Shown one piece after another: positions 1-17,626 of a stretch of DNA of 64,000 nucleotides (positions are counted from its first letter, which is position 1; the number at the start of each line of letters is the position of its first letter). A program made the position numbers and the translations under genes. Source of the DNA: Arabidopsis thaliana (Eukaryota; Streptophyta; Magnoliopsida; Brassicales; Brassicaceae); assembly GCF_000001735.4 (NCBI RefSeq), contig NC_003074.8, positions 3,162,101 through 3,226,100 of the forward strand, written 5' to 3'. A model generated the notes under the pieces. It had not been told where the DNA came from. It searched no databases and saw nothing but the letters and a program-made list of their open reading frames with translations.

Positions 1-73
1 CAGTACTGATTCCAACTGTTTTTCAATGTAGTGCTATCTATAAAGGCTTTTTTGTTTGAATTTTGTTCTGTAG

Positions 74-1937
74 ATGAGTGTAGAAGCTGTGAAAGAAAAG
101 CTATGGAAGAAATGTGGTACATCTGTTAATTCCATGGCTTTAGAGCTCTATGATGACTCTGGCTCAAAGGTTGCAGTTCTCAGTGATGATTCTAGACCTC
201 TTGGTTTCTTCTCTCCTTTTGATGGGTAACTTCTGTTTTTCTTCATAGCTTGTAGAGATTGCAAAAGGTTGGCTAATTTAGAGAACTTGGAGCCAGTTTG
301 ACTAAATAGATCTCTGTTCACTGTAATCTTGATAGATGGCATTCAATTACATGACATGGCTTCTTGTTTTATCATTTCATCTGATTGTTCTTTTCTGCTG
401 CTTTCAATAGGTTTCGGTTACACATCATAGATCTTGACCCCTCCTCGGTCACAACTGGAGGCTGGCTTGAAGATACGTCACTGGTTGAGAAGTATAACAT
501 CTCAGAGGAGGATTATGCTAAACGAACTGGTAAATTCTCTACTACCTGTAATCGGTGTCTCAAAGGAGACAAGTTTTTCTATCAAGTGACTTTGAATATA
601 TGTTGGATTCGTTTGATGGTTGTATGTTCTTGTGTTCAAATTCCAGACAGTTTTAGGAAATTCAAAGAAAAGAGAGTTTCTCAAAATCCGGTTGCTGCTG
701 AGGCTAAGGTATGACAAACGGATATATCAATATAAGCCAAACTTGTATGTTGCTTCTTGTTAAACTTTCAGCGAAACTGAAGTTTTTAGCTTAGTCACTG
801 CGGAGAAGTATTTGGGGTAAGACTAAGTCTTTCAAGAATACAAATGTTCTTATGTTTCTTCTTCCAATTTTATCCTTTCAACAGACGAAAGAGAACTATA
901 TGGAAGATCTCTGCGCAAATATCAAGGTTAGTCAGAAACATTCTTTTTGTATATGGAAGATCTCTGTGCAAATATCATGGTTTTTTGTTAACTTTGTGAG
1001 ACCTGACCTCTCTGATTCTGCTCTTTCTCAACTCGTTATGCTTCTAATTTATTTAACCATTCCAATGTTAAGGTGGGAGATAGATGCCAAGTTGAGCCTG
1101 GGGAGAAAAGAGGAATGGTCAAATATGTTGGACGAGCAGAGTCGTTGGGTCCTGGCTATTGGGTTGGAATTCAGTATGATGAGCCCCTTGGAAAACATGA
1201 TGGCATGTATGTTAATTCTTTCATCTTGATGCTATTTTGTATTCATTAACGTTAAACTCTATCACAAATTGAAGTAACAGTCCTTTCTTGCTTCTAGAAC
1301 CTTGTGCTAGTATCACTTTAAGCGTCTTAATCTTGTATAGACTTTTTCTTAACATCATGATGTTCATACTTCATATCATAAGTACAATTTGTGGAAGTTC
1401 GGTTGTCAGATCCCACATATTTAATACTGGCTTACATTTGCAGGGTGAAAGGAACAAGATTCTTTGAGTGCCCTCGGCTTCAAGGTGGTATGGTCAGGCC
1501 TGACAAAGTAAAGGTATTTTTTTTCTTTAAGGCCTTAGCTTCTCCGTTGCCTAATTCATTTTGCTTGTGAAATGATTTATTACATTTCATAGAACTGGTT
1601 AGTCATTCTACATCATCCATCGTATAGTAGTATTTGCTGTTTCTCAAATAGATGTCAATGCGGGTTTTACCTTTCCAAGTTTGATATTAGGAGTCTGGAG
1701 TCGAATATGGGTTAGCTATAGAACTAGCTAATGCCTAAGGGTGTTATCACTCTCAAGCTAACGTTTGGGCGAGTTTGACTTTCTGGACATGGTTTGGACC
1801 TAGTATGGATTGGGTTCTTAGTAGTTAACCTAGTTTAAGTGATTAGAAAACCATTTTCTGCTACTCATGAACTTGATGTTGGCTTGCAGGTTGGTGATTA
1901 TCCGGAAAGAGACCCTTTCGAGGAAGATGAAATATAA
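74..1937 (+). CDS. TFCB: Tubulin-folding cofactor B, 3' part (partial gene)
   Basis: Chaperone that acts with cofactor E on alpha-tubulin during alpha/beta-tubulin heterodimer assembly in the cytosol. Seven exons are visible: 74-225, 411-529, 647-708, 885-926, 1073-1206, 1444-1513 and 1890-1937, giving 208 residues plus stop. The first exon(s) and the ATG lie before the window, and bases 1-73 are intron. The visible protein starts inside the N-terminal ubiquitin-like domain (MSVEAVKEKLW). It then has a charged linker and a C-terminal CAP-Gly domain (GDRCQVEPG, GYWVGIQYDEP, GKHDG). It ends in DEI, the acidic tail typical of cofactor B. All introns are GT-AG. Locus by order: At3g10220. The family assignment is secure; only the 5' end is missing. 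Confidence 0.93.
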
Positions 1938-2239
1938 GACTTTCACGAAAGCATCAAATATTAAGGAGCGGAAGGAGTTTGAAAGATTTGCTTTTGTGTT
2001 CAAAATCCACTCTTTTATCTTATTACATTTTGCCTCTAGTTTTGGATTTACAAGAGTTGGTGAAACACAATGCAGCACAAAGTATTAATTTTAATGAACT
2101 AGTAGTAACAATTTGATTTCACAAGGATTCAGGTTATGATCTGTGGTTTATACACAATTATCCAACGACTTGCAATGCGGATATACTACTGGTCAAGAAC
2201 CAAAGAACAGATGTACTTATATGTCTAAGTTTCTGGTCC
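1938..2239. other. Convergent 3' spacer TFCB/LYC
   Basis: About 300 bases between two converging stop codons. It probably holds both 3' UTRs. An open stretch on each strand around 1830-2090 lacks any recognisable domain and looks like chance. Nothing else is seen. Confidence 0.6.
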
Positions 2240-3745
2240 TTAGTCTCTATCTTGTACCAAATTGTTGATCATCTTAGCAAGAGGAACAGTCCCCTTTGTC
2301 ATGATCTCCAATCTTGAGGTATTGGAAGCGTGTGAGAAGAGCGACAACCCGAAGACCAACAGTTCCGGGAGAAACAGCCTGGAAGACAAGAATCCGTGCC
2401 AGTAATGAGGTTGCAGATCAAAGAATGCATCAAAGAACCTTCTAGTAGCGTCTAAATCGAGTTTCAGCAGAATATCCATTCCAAAACAGAAGAACTCCCT
2501 CTGTCTACGCCGTTCGATAGGCCACAAGTCTCTCCAAACCTCAGCAGAGAGTTGATCTCCTCTCAGGCTATTACTACTTGGTGAACCGAGGTATCTCACA
2601 ATGGCATTTGCAACTATTGGTGCAGCTGCAAGAGTCCTAGCAACCATGTAACCAGTTGAAGGATGAACCATTCCTGCTGTCCCACCAATCCCCACAACCC
2701 GTTGAGGTAAGACTGGTAAAGGACCGCCCATCGGGATCACACAACGCTCGTCTTCCTCAATCCTCTTCACATTGATCCCCAGATGTTTCAGTCTAGCAGC
2801 CATTCTTTCTTGGATATCTTCCATTCTCAGACCAGGTCTAGCAACTAAAGAAGTTTCTTCAAGAAATATTCGGTTGGAAGAAAATGGCATAGCGTACAAG
2901 AACGTTGGGATCTTGCTGTTCCGTTCTTTCAGCTCAGGATATGAGTCCAGATGTTTGTCTCTCCAATCCATGAACACCATTTTGTCTACATCGAATGGGT
3001 GACCATCAACTTCAGCTACAATCCCGTAAGCTACTTGGTACCCAGGGTTGTAAGGTTTGTCATACTGAACCAAGCATCGGGAAAACCCAGTGGCATCAAG
3101 AACCACGGAAGCCTGAATCTTTACACCGTCACTGCAGACCACAGTGGAGTTTGCCTCCTCGTGAACCACATTAGTGACCTTAGACTGATGAAATTTAACA
3201 CCGTTGGTAATACATTTCTGAAGCATTTTGGATTTGAGCTGTTTCCGGTTAACTCTCCCATAAGGCCGGCTCAAATCCTTCTTGACACCTTCATCGACAT
3301 AGACAACAGCACCAGACCATGTGGTATCCAGGCAGTCTAGTAAATCCATAGCCTCAAACTCATCAACCCAAACTCCATAATTGTTAGGCCATATGAGCTT
3401 AGGAGAAGGATCAATGGAACAAACAGAGAGTCCAGCTTCAGAAACCTGCTGAGCCACGGCTAAACCAGCAGGACCACCACCAACAATAGCCAAATCAACA
3501 ACTTGACTCTTGGAAGTGTCGTACAAAGGAAGCTCAAAGTCAAGATTCTCCTTCTTAGTTTCAGGAACAAGATCCAAAAGAGCAGCGCTACCACTCACTA
3601 CACTAGAGACAATTTTGATAGCCCTTTTCTTCACACCAAGCCTAACCCTTGAATGGTATGGATTGTTACTGCATAATCTCTCAAACCCATGAAACTGAGG
3701 GATGAAAAAATCGAGCTTGTTGGGTGTTTTCAACAGAGTATCCAT
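2240..3745 (-). CDS. LYC: Lycopene beta-cyclase, chloroplastic
   Basis: Cyclises both ends of lycopene to beta-ionone rings, making beta-carotene in plastids; it is the branch point of carotenoid synthesis. Intronless CDS of 501 residues, the usual length. Residues 1 to about 80 are basic and Ser-rich, as in a transit peptide. A dinucleotide-binding GGGPAG motif lies at 89-94, and FLEET (the catalytic acidic motif of lycopene cyclases) at 294-298. The NNYGVWVDEFE segment conserved in plant beta-cyclases follows the Rossmann fold. The start is the first ATG of the frame. The leader appears to hold an intron (about 3811-3882, donor GTAAGT, acceptor TTAG). Divergently arranged with the F-box gene. 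Locus by order: At3g10230. Very confident. Confidence 0.97.
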   Translation of the reverse strand: MDTLLKTPNKLDFFIPQFHGFERLCSNNPYHSRVRLGVKKRAIKIVSSVVSGSAALLDLVPETKKENLDFELPLYDTSKSQVVDLAIVGGGPAGLAVAQQVSEAGLSVCSIDPSPKLIWPNNYGVWVDEFEAMDLLDCLDTTWSGAVVYVDEGVKKDLSRPYGRVNRKQLKSKMLQKCITNGVKFHQSKVTNVVHEEANSTVVCSDGVKIQASVVLDATGFSRCLVQYDKPYNPGYQVAYGIVAEVDGHPFDVDKMVFMDWRDKHLDSYPELKERNSKIPTFLYAMPFSSNRIFLEETSLVARPGLRMEDIQERMAARLKHLGINVKRIEEDERCVIPMGGPLPVLPQRVVGIGGTAGMVHPSTGYMVARTLAAAPIVANAIVRYLGSPSSNSLRGDQLSAEVWRDLWPIERRRQREFFCFGMDILLKLDLDATRRFFDAFFDLQPHYWHGFLSSRLFLPELLVFGLSLFSHASNTSRLEIMTKGTVPLAKMINNLVQDRD

Positions 3746-4597
3746 CGAATTCCCCCAAAATCGAAGAAAACACCAAAAGGATATAATTCAAAAATCACCG
3801 GACACGATTTCTAACCAGAGGGATTGAGAAAATGGAATACTAAATTGCTAGAGAAAAGATGAACGAAGACCACAAAACTTACCCAGAAGCAGTAGCTTCA
3901 TGGAGATGGAGACAATTATCTTCTTCCCAGAAAGAGAGAGAAAGAGAGAATTGAGTCTATGAATGTGTTTGTGGTATGAGTCCTTTAGTGGGGTCTCTCT
4001 TCCCAATATGTGCACAAATCCATTATTATTATTATCTTTTGGTTTTTGTGACATTGGTCATTAGTCACTCATAACCACTAATACTAGCTTACGCATTAAT
4101 ACATGGTTGTTAAATTTCTGATTCATTATCCAGATTTCGAAATCAATGGATCATTAGTAAAACTTTTTTTTTTTTTTTCTACTTCTCAAATTTGTAAAAA
4201 AAATATGCTTATAAGTTATGAGAAGTAAAGTAAAAAATTATTTGGTAAATTATAATTTTAATGATTAATAAGTTATGTTTTAAATGTTATATTTTATTTA
4301 TTTAACAAAGCAAATAAATAAAAATCTATGAATGATTTGGTTTATCGCTACATTGTGAATCCAATATAAAATCGTTATATTGCGAAGTTTCTATAATCCC
4401 AAGAAATCTTCTATATACTTTCCGTTTTTATTTTGAAACAAAATGGAAACTATCTTCTGGAAAGTGGAAACTATAGTCTATAGATAATCACATAAAATCT
4501 CCAACGTGTGTATTCGTATTATTTACATATCTTAAAAATGAGTTAGAATAATATGAAGAGGTCGAAAAGCCTGAAAAAACTAGGGTTTTGGCCAAAG
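3746..4597. promoter_or_regulatory. Divergent LYC / F-box upstream region
   Basis: 852 bases between two divergent start codons. The LYC side (3746 to about 4000) looks like a leader: a good donor at 3882/3881 (GGGTAAGTTTTG on the minus strand), a candidate acceptor GGTTAG at 3816-3811 and a GA-rich stretch at 3926-3950. ATGs upstream of the main start, such as the one at 3902 (minus), would open short uORFs if transcribed. The remainder (about 4080-4500) is very AT-rich. No mobile element was recognised. Confidence 0.45.
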
Positions 4598-5767
4598 ATG
4601 GAGCAACAAGAAGAGAAGAGGAAGATAAAAGCCTACCAAAGAAAAAGTAAACGATCCAAATCAGGTTCGTCGTCCATTCCTCTAGATCTAGTCTCAGAGA
4701 TACTCCTAAGACTGCCTGAGAAATCTGTTGCGAGGTTTCGTTGCGTGTCCAAGCCTTGGTCATCAATCACCACCGAGCCATATTTCATCAACTTGTTAAC
4801 AACTAGGTCTCCACGGCTTTTACTCTGCTTCAAAGCAAATGAAAAGTTTTTTGTTTCCTCGATTCCGCAACATCGTCAGACGTTTGAGACTTGGAACAAG
4901 TCTCACTCTTATTCTCAGCTTATTGATCGTTATCATATGGAATTCTCAGAAGAAATGAATTACTTCCCCCCTACGGAATCTGTCAATGGCTTGATCTGCT
5001 TTCAAGAATCAGCTAGGCTGATTGTTTGGAACCCTAGTACGCGACAGTTGTTAATTTTACCAAAACCCAATGGGAACTCGAATGATCTAACAATCTTTTT
5101 AGGATACGATCCAGTGGAAGGTAAACACAAAGTAATGTGCATGGAGTTTTCAGCAACTTATGATACGTGTCGAGTATTAACCTTAGGATCAGCTCAAAAA
5201 TTATGGAGAACGGTCAAAACTCATAATAAGCATCGTTCTGACTATTATGATTCTGGGAGATGCATCAACGGTGTTGTATATCATATAGCCTATGTCAAGG
5301 ATATGTGTGTGTGGGTTCTAATGAGCTTTGATGTCAGATCTGAAATATTCGATATGATCGAGTTACCATCATCGGATGTTCACAAGGATGTGCTGATAGA
5401 TTATAATGGGAGGTTAGCTTGCGTTGGTAGAGAAATAATAGAGAAGAATGGTATTAGATTGTGGATTTTGGAGAAACACAACAAGTGGTCGAGTAAAGAC
5501 TTTCTTGCACCTCTTGTTCACATAGATAAGAGTTTGAGTACTAATAAGTTCCTACTAAAAGGTTTCACTCATGCTGGTGAGATTATTTATGTAGAATCCA
5601 TGTTTCATAAATCGGCTAAGATTTTCTTTTATGATCCGGTGAGAAACACTTCTAGAAGGTTCGAGCTTAAAGGGTTCACTGACGACGAGTTTGTGCTCAG
5701 TAATGAACATGGTTACACGCTCCATGTTTTCCCGAATCACGTTGAGAGTCAGATCTCTTTTACTTAA
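4598..5767 (+). CDS. F-box protein, FBA type-3 family
   Basis: Predicted substrate adaptor of an SCF ubiquitin ligase. Single exon, 389 residues from the ATG at 4598. An in-frame ATG at 4553 would add 15 residues, but homologues of this family normally begin with a short basic head before the F-box. The F-box lies at about 26-66 (IPLDLVSEILLRLPEKSVAR, CVSKPW). An F-box-associated repeat region follows, with VNGLICF, WNPSTRQLLILP and GYDPVEGKHKVM, all hallmark strings of the large Brassicaceae FBA_3 group. This family expands by tandem duplication and evolves quickly, so no substrate can be named. No frame break is seen. Locus by order: At3g10240. Confidence 0.92.
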   Translation: MEQQEEKRKIKAYQRKSKRSKSGSSSIPLDLVSEILLRLPEKSVARFRCVSKPWSSITTEPYFINLLTTRSPRLLLCFKANEKFFVSSIPQHRQTFETWNKSHSYSQLIDRYHMEFSEEMNYFPPTESVNGLICFQESARLIVWNPSTRQLLILPKPNGNSNDLTIFLGYDPVEGKHKVMCMEFSATYDTCRVLTLGSAQKLWRTVKTHNKHRSDYYDSGRCINGVVYHIAYVKDMCVWVLMSFDVRSEIFDMIELPSSDVHKDVLIDYNGRLACVGREIIEKNGIRLWILEKHNKWSSKDFLAPLVHIDKSLSTNKFLLKGFTHAGEIIYVESMFHKSAKIFFYDPVRNTSRRFELKGFTDDEFVLSNEHGYTLHVFPNHVESQISFT

Positions 5768-6270
5768 GAAATTTCTTCGTTTTGTTTTTTTTGTTCTTGT
5801 GTTCTTTAGAATGACACTTGCTTTATATGCAAGTTTCTGGTTTCTTTTCGATTCCTTACTTTGACTCTATCCTTAGCCTTCGGCACTATCCAAACCACTT
5901 ATATCCGGAAAAAAAAAGAGTAACAATTGTAACAAGTAAAAAAGATAACTAAAACACAAGAGAAAAGAGACAAAATCACACACTGAAAATTACATGATCT
6001 TCTTCTTAAACTTATTACTAACTTCAAGCTTAAGTAACAATGTTAATAGAAAGCCCTTTTTATACACCCCACCAAGTAGTCTTTGCAAAGGAAAACCATC
6101 AAATGCTGAATCTTTTGTACACAAACGTGTCCTATGTTATTAGTGATAAAGCAAAACCTGCATAGTTTCCAGAAACCAAAAAATGATGATGTTGGAAATG
6201 CAAATTCAAAAAAAAAGTGCAACCTGAGATTTGAGGCAGATGAGTATATATATTCTTACCTAATACCCAA
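5768..6270. other. Convergent 3' spacer
   Basis: About 500 bases between the F-box stop and the stop of the following minus-strand gene. AT-rich, with poly-A and poly-T tracts consistent with two 3' UTRs. Nothing else is seen. Confidence 0.5.
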
Positions 6271-8318
6271 CTACTCGCTCCCGATGTTATCGTAACTGAA
6301 ACCTTCAGATATGGTATCCAATCTCTTGTTGTCTCCTGCAAAAACACACACTTACCATTATCACTTCTGTCTGTTGCCTCAATACTTCTACTTTCTCTAA
6401 ACCAGCGAGCTAGTCTATTGTGTCTTGAAGAATTTGAAACCCGATTACTTGCGATATATTACAGAAAGTAAGAAAGATTCCTAGAGCTCTCTCACCTTGA
6501 TATTCTCCTCTGTCACGGGAGTCCAGGAAGTTTTCAGCATTCGGCACAAGGAAGGGTGATCTATCGTAGCTCTCCAGAATCTCTGAAATCAACCAGGAAA
6601 CTTATGGTTACGACAAATAATTTATCCTATTAGCTGTTTACTGGCTCTTGTACTAGAAAACCACTAATAACTACTTGGTGTTATACGCATGCTAAGACGT
6701 CAGAACAACGAGAGAGAAAGGAGTATATGAGATATTGAGATGGAGAAAGACCTGAGCTCTGAGAAAAATCAGCAGTCAAATCAGAGAGGCTAAAGTTACG
6801 AGGAATTTGACCTAAGAACCCAAAAGTAGAAGCTTCTGCTTCAAGAAGCGGATCACTGAGGGGTTGGTTGTTGGACTCGTTACTGAAATTAGGAATCGAA
6901 GTATCCCCAACTGCCGAATGTCCTTCGAGGGCATTCCGTTCGCCACCATACATGAATGAAGCAGGGTTTGTAAAGGCAGTCTCAGACTTGATCATTCCTC
7001 CATTCATTCCTTGCATCATAGGCATGTTTGTGGTCTGCGATGAGAGCATATTTGGAGAAGCATCAACTCTCCTAGCATGGGTTGATATGTTTATAGAAGA
7101 GGGCACGTTTGTATTGAGTGTGGAAGAGCCATTGAGGAATGCATTAGACAGACTAGAAGCCATTGGATGATGTGCACTTTCAGACTTCAAAGATTGGTCA
7201 GTGTGCTCAGAGGGATAGCATAATTGTTTCTGATTCACTGTTAAGAAAATCACATAGATTAGCTATTTAATACTCATCAGTTAGCGACTTGAATGAATGA
7301 CTAATCTAAGGAAAACAACAAACACATAATGTTCACAGGAAAAAGAAACCTTGAAAAGAACTAAGGCAGCAAAAGTGGAAGCCAGAAAACAAGACAATGC
7401 ATATGAGGACTGTTTACTACAACACTTGAACAACAATTCATAGCAAAAGTATACAAGCAATAAAGAGACCCTAAAATGCAGAAATTAAAATCCATCTCAC
7501 TCCAAACGAATCTTACTTGATTGAAGATGAGAACCATTTGTGTTTTGGACAGAAGCAACACCAGTTGGATGCATCTGACGCATGTGGTGAACCTGCTGCT
7601 CAAGCAACTTGTTGAATTCCATTATCTGGTGTTTAACCATTAGCCTAAGATAGTAAGCTTTGAAAAACTCCCGATTCTCTTCTTCAAGCTTCTGCCAAAC
7701 TTTTAAACATAAAAAGAAAGCGTGTTATCATAAATCCCCATTTTTTATCATCGATACTCACTACTATACATATTCTCTCATATTTCATGATCTATTGAGC
7801 ACTTCCTAACTAGGTTCTGACCAATAAGACCTTCTTGGTGACACTTGAACCAAACAATACATAAGATTTCAGTTTTAAGCAACAACAAAATCATTCACAC
7901 ATGATTTTGGCTACAGATGTCCTGAACTGGTAATAGATATATTAATACCTTTTCATTCACAGTAATGAATCCAGATTCATCAATGAACAAGGATTACAGA
8001 ATCAGATGCTAATTTCTATGAAAAGAAAACAGAGTATTTGAGTGGCTACCTAGTTCTGTGAACCCAGGCTCGATTTTAGCCTGCTCTAGTAAAGTATCCA
8101 CAACTTCTTTCTGATTCATGTAAAGTTGAAGGCATCGTTCTATAAGGTTTTGAACCTGAAACCAAAAGTAAGTTTTATTGAGTTGGAAGAGGACGAATTC
8201 AAATTGTCGCAGATTCAGACAATGAAACCAAAGGCCTTCCTTCATCATGATCTATTTTTGTTGTTATTACCAGTTGTATATCTTGACGTGAAACCCTTCT
8301 CACTGTTCCACTCGACAT
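6271..8318 (-). CDS. Plant-specific TIGR01589-type protein, function unknown
   Basis: Six exons on the minus strand (8318-8271, 8155-8050, 7699-7517, 7237-6752, 6582-6496, 6335-6271) sum to 324 residues. The conserved part is the first 100 or so residues: VSRQDIQLVQNLIERCLQLYM, then an acidic helix and a Q/H-rich helix (FNKLLEQQVHHM). This is the small domain that defines the TIGR01589 family of uncharacterised plant proteins. The rest is low-complexity Ser/Asn/Met-rich sequence with a short conserved end (SYDNIGSE). The start follows a probable 5'-UTR intron. No catalytic motif, signal peptide or membrane span is present. The helical head followed by a disordered tail would fit a nuclear regulator, but that is inference only. 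Locus by order: At3g10250. Confidence 0.85.
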
Positions 8319-9312
8319 CTATGAGACTTTTGTAAACCAGACCTTGTTCCTGTCAGGCAAGAACCAGTATTAAGAGAGGGTACAAGGGAAATCGATTCGA
8401 ATCTGTACAAGTTCAAAAATTTATATCAAATCATTAGAGGTTTTTATCTCCCACTAATGAAACAAGGTTCTTTCTCTAGGTTTCAAATCCAAAAAAAAAC
8501 AAAAAAAAACAGAAAAAAACAGAGAATCAGAAATACAAAATAATTCACAAATAAGAACAGATTGAGAATCATCTATTTTACCCCAAACTAAACCTCAACA
8601 CTTCGAATCGATTTCGTCTTCAAATACAACCGGATCACATCAAATCAACAACAATAACAAAAAAAAAAAAGAACATCAAAACGATCAAGAAAACAAATTC
8701 GATTAGCTTAAGAAACACAAATTTCATAAGCAAAAGAGCACCTTTAATCGGAGAAGATTCGAGAGAGAAAGAGGTGGAGATGGAACCTAACCTCACTTTG
8801 TTGATCGATCGTGGATCAATTTCTTTACTCCATTTTCTTTGATTTACTTCTTTTTATATTTCTTTCTTTTAAATTTTTTAATTTTAACATTCAGGCTTCG
8901 AAGCTCAGGAAGCTGACACGTGTAAAATGTTTGACAATGGTGGATCCCATACCTGTAGAGTTATCTGATCTTCTTATTAGCCAGCCGGTCAATATTAGTC
9001 AACGATTCTTACGAAATAAGAAAACCATACTTTTGATTTGTGAAATAATTTTGATTCAAACTTGTTTTAAGTCTTACATTTTTAGACATTGAGTTAATGA
9101 ACTCTCAATCTACTTGTATAATTTTGACAGATATGATGATTCTCTTATTAACCAAGGTATTGACAAATACATGGACAAGGTATTGTTTAGTAAGGAAATA
9201 CACAAAATCTACATGAATGAATAATATTCTCAAAACATTCATTTAGCAAACCATAATCCATATTGTTCTAACAACAAACAAGGTAAAATAAGAAAATGCT
9301 TGAGTGATTTAG
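8319..9312. promoter_or_regulatory. Leader/promoter of the TIGR01589-type gene and RTNLB8 3' flank
   Basis: About 1 kb. 8319-8790 is probably leader with an intron (A/T tracts at 8490-8510 and 8650-8670). The beta-type sequence CACGTGT at 8917-8923 is G-box-like. 9100-9312 is the RTNLB8 3' side. No further gene was recognised. Confidence 0.4.
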
Positions 9313-10408
9313 TCACTCACGCTTCTTTAATCCAAACTTTCCACTTGGGATTCTACTGAGAAACCCAGTATCAAGCTTCTTGTAATGACTATGAAACTTC
9401 ATGATCATAGAATCCATAAAACCATCCACTTCGTCTTCGTATCTCTCATACAGAACCGGCATTGTGTGTGCCCCAACAAACCCTTCACACACACACATAA
9501 AATGCATCCCTTTAAAGTCTTGTATTACTCAACTTCCAATCTCAAAAGAGGATACACTAATAAGAACCACTCACCGATATACAAAACAGTTAGGAAATTG
9601 CAACAGCTCCCGACCATTGCAGCTACCCATAGTCCGATTACAGCCTGAAAAATGATATTGTGATCAAAGTTTCTATCTTAGCATAGTAATGAAAGTGCTA
9701 ATACATTATACAAACAAGATTGTGGTTATTGAAACAAACAACGCACCATGAGGAACTGTTTCAAATTCCCTTTACAAGCCAAGTCCTGAAGAAACAACAA
9801 ACCGCGGTTAACTTCTTTTCCAACGGCCACACCGACTTCAGCAAAGAAATCCTTTGGAAGAACTAGGCGAGGCACTCTAGACTGTGAGCTGCTTTGAGAC
9901 ATTAAAGGACATTGTGTTAGATTGCAATCACAAGGTACCAATAATAATGACAACAACACTCCAACAAGTTACCGGTTTAAGAATCCAGAGGCGTTAGACC
10001 AAACGAATTGTGCAATCATACCAAGCAAGAGGGCATAGCAAACGAGAGACAGGAAATGGAAATTGATCCATTCAAAAAGCACCCAAATTGCGGTAGCTCC
10101 CATCAAAACACTTGCAGAGATCTTCTTGTTCCTCCATAACAACACATCAGCAGCTGAAGGAATCTCTCAATACTCAATTACAAGAAAAACCAATCTCATA
10201 TTTATGTTCCTGTATACGAATTCTTACATTTGCCACCGCCTAAGACATGATGAATTGGCTTCTGGCGATCAAACAAACGGTTGAAACGAGAACTGACGGA
10301 ATCTTCTTGTTCGAAGAAGGAGGAACCATGTTTGTTCTTCTGAACAGTCTCCGTGAAGTTATCCACCAAATCACCGATAACGTCCTCTACGATGTTCTTG
10401 TCAGGCAT
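9313..10408 (-). CDS. RTNLB8: Reticulon-like protein B8
   Basis: ER membrane-curving protein that shapes tubules. Five exons (10408-10228, 10153-9973, 9891-9747, 9644-9575, 9482-9313) give 248 residues. The N-terminal 60 or so residues are soluble and acidic. The reticulon homology domain then follows: VLLWRNKK, a long hydrophobic hairpin ([10 protein letters not shown] to [11 protein letters not shown]), a hydrophilic loop of about 65 residues ([17 protein letters not shown]) and a second hydrophobic hairpin. The C-terminus is KKRE, which fits the di-lysine KKXX ER-retrieval signal. The start follows a probable 5'-UTR intron whose acceptor lies 4 bases upstream (GTTTCAG/AATC). Locus by order: At3g10260. 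Confidence 0.93.
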
Positions 10409-11704
10409 GATTCTGAAACACAATCGAAATCTGAGATTGCTCAATTTGCAGATGAAAGTTGACTTCATAAAAAATTGAATCTTTTGATCAGTTCTTCATA
10501 CCCTAAACCCAAAACCATTTCGAGTAATCAAATTTGGTCTTAACAGTTCGTTGGTGATAATTACAATGATATAAAACTTAGATCTTAGTATATTTGGCGA
10601 GAAGACAAGAACAACAAAAAGACCAGAAATTGAAGAGCAAGAACGAGACAAAGATGAAGATGAGTAAGAGTAAACCTGTAGGAACTGGAGAAGAAGAAGA
10701 AGAAGAAAAACCTTGGTTGTTCTGTGAATTTCACCCAAAAAAAGTTGCTTTCTTTCGTTGAAGATTCTCTCAATCACGAAGAAAGATGGAGGGCGGAAGT
10801 GAAACAAGAGATGGGATTGGTTGTGTCGAATAATTGAATTACAAAAAAATGTTTTTTTCAAAATGTGGGCAAATGTTGGAGTAGTGTGTAGTAATAATGG
10901 ATAGGACTTGTCTTCCCACGTGTAGCTCATGACAATAAACAAATTATTTTTTAAGAAGTATTATTGGACGCCAAAAAAAGAGTTGAAACGTATCGTTTGT
11001 ATTTGCAAGACAAACAAAAAGAAGTTTTCTGAGTAGATTTATCAACCGTTACAAGCCTTGTTGAAAATAAAAAAATTTCATTTATTCAATGAATTAAAGT
11101 CACACTAATATGGTTGACTGGTTGTTACATGCGTGATGCGTTCATAACACTGCTTTAGGTTGTTCAGGAAGAACAAAAATCATGTTTAATTCACTATATA
11201 CCTACCAAATCGAAAAATAAACTTGTTAATTATCGATCACTCTGCGATCGCTAGTAAAACATCAGTCAAAACTTAACCTCGAATACAATTAAAATCAATA
11301 CAACAGGCAGAGAAGATATTCATTGCACAATAGTTACCTTCTCATCTTCCTTCTAATCATTAGTTTTAACTTCGTCGCATGCATGATTTTCAGGAATGCC
11401 AAATTGTTGAAGTCATAATATATAGTAAATACCTAGTGAATGCAAATTTCTCTTGTCTCTAGAAAAATTCTAGTTCCAATGGAAAGAAACGCCCAACAAA
11501 GAGCCTTGTGAATTGCTAAATTTTGACATTGAAAGAGATAATCCTAACAATGAATTTTGTCCTTTATAGGCCAGAAGAAGAACAAAATCCTGTTGGCCTG
11601 TGACTATATGATTTAACCTTGAAATGATGATGTCTCCCTTTGCATTTCACCAGAGTCGTTTCTTTGTTGTTTGTATATAGCTGAAGCAATAACTATAAGC
11701 TGTG
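10409..11704. promoter_or_regulatory. RTNLB8 leader/promoter and GYRB1 3' flank
   Basis: About 1.3 kb. 10413-10675 looks like a 5'-UTR intron of RTNLB8 (minus-strand donor CTACAG/GTTTAC near 10676). A (GAA)n microsatellite at 10690-10708 lies in the presumed leader. A long open frame on the minus strand here (10942-10496) is rich in S/L/F and has no domain. From about 10960 to 11704 the sequence is AT-rich, without a recognised gene, and should contain the GYRB1 3' UTR. Confidence 0.4.

Positions 11705-17626
<5,922 letters not shown>

Noticed and set aside
3760..3790. ATATCCTTT on the minus strand near the LYC start
   Set aside because: No matching AC end or branch site before the ATG, and the CDS is intronless. 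Chance match.
10496..10942. 148-codon minus-strand frame upstream of RTNLB8
   Set aside because: Lies in the presumed leader/promoter, S/L/F-rich with a GAA microsatellite, and crosses a likely 5'-UTR intron donor. No domain.
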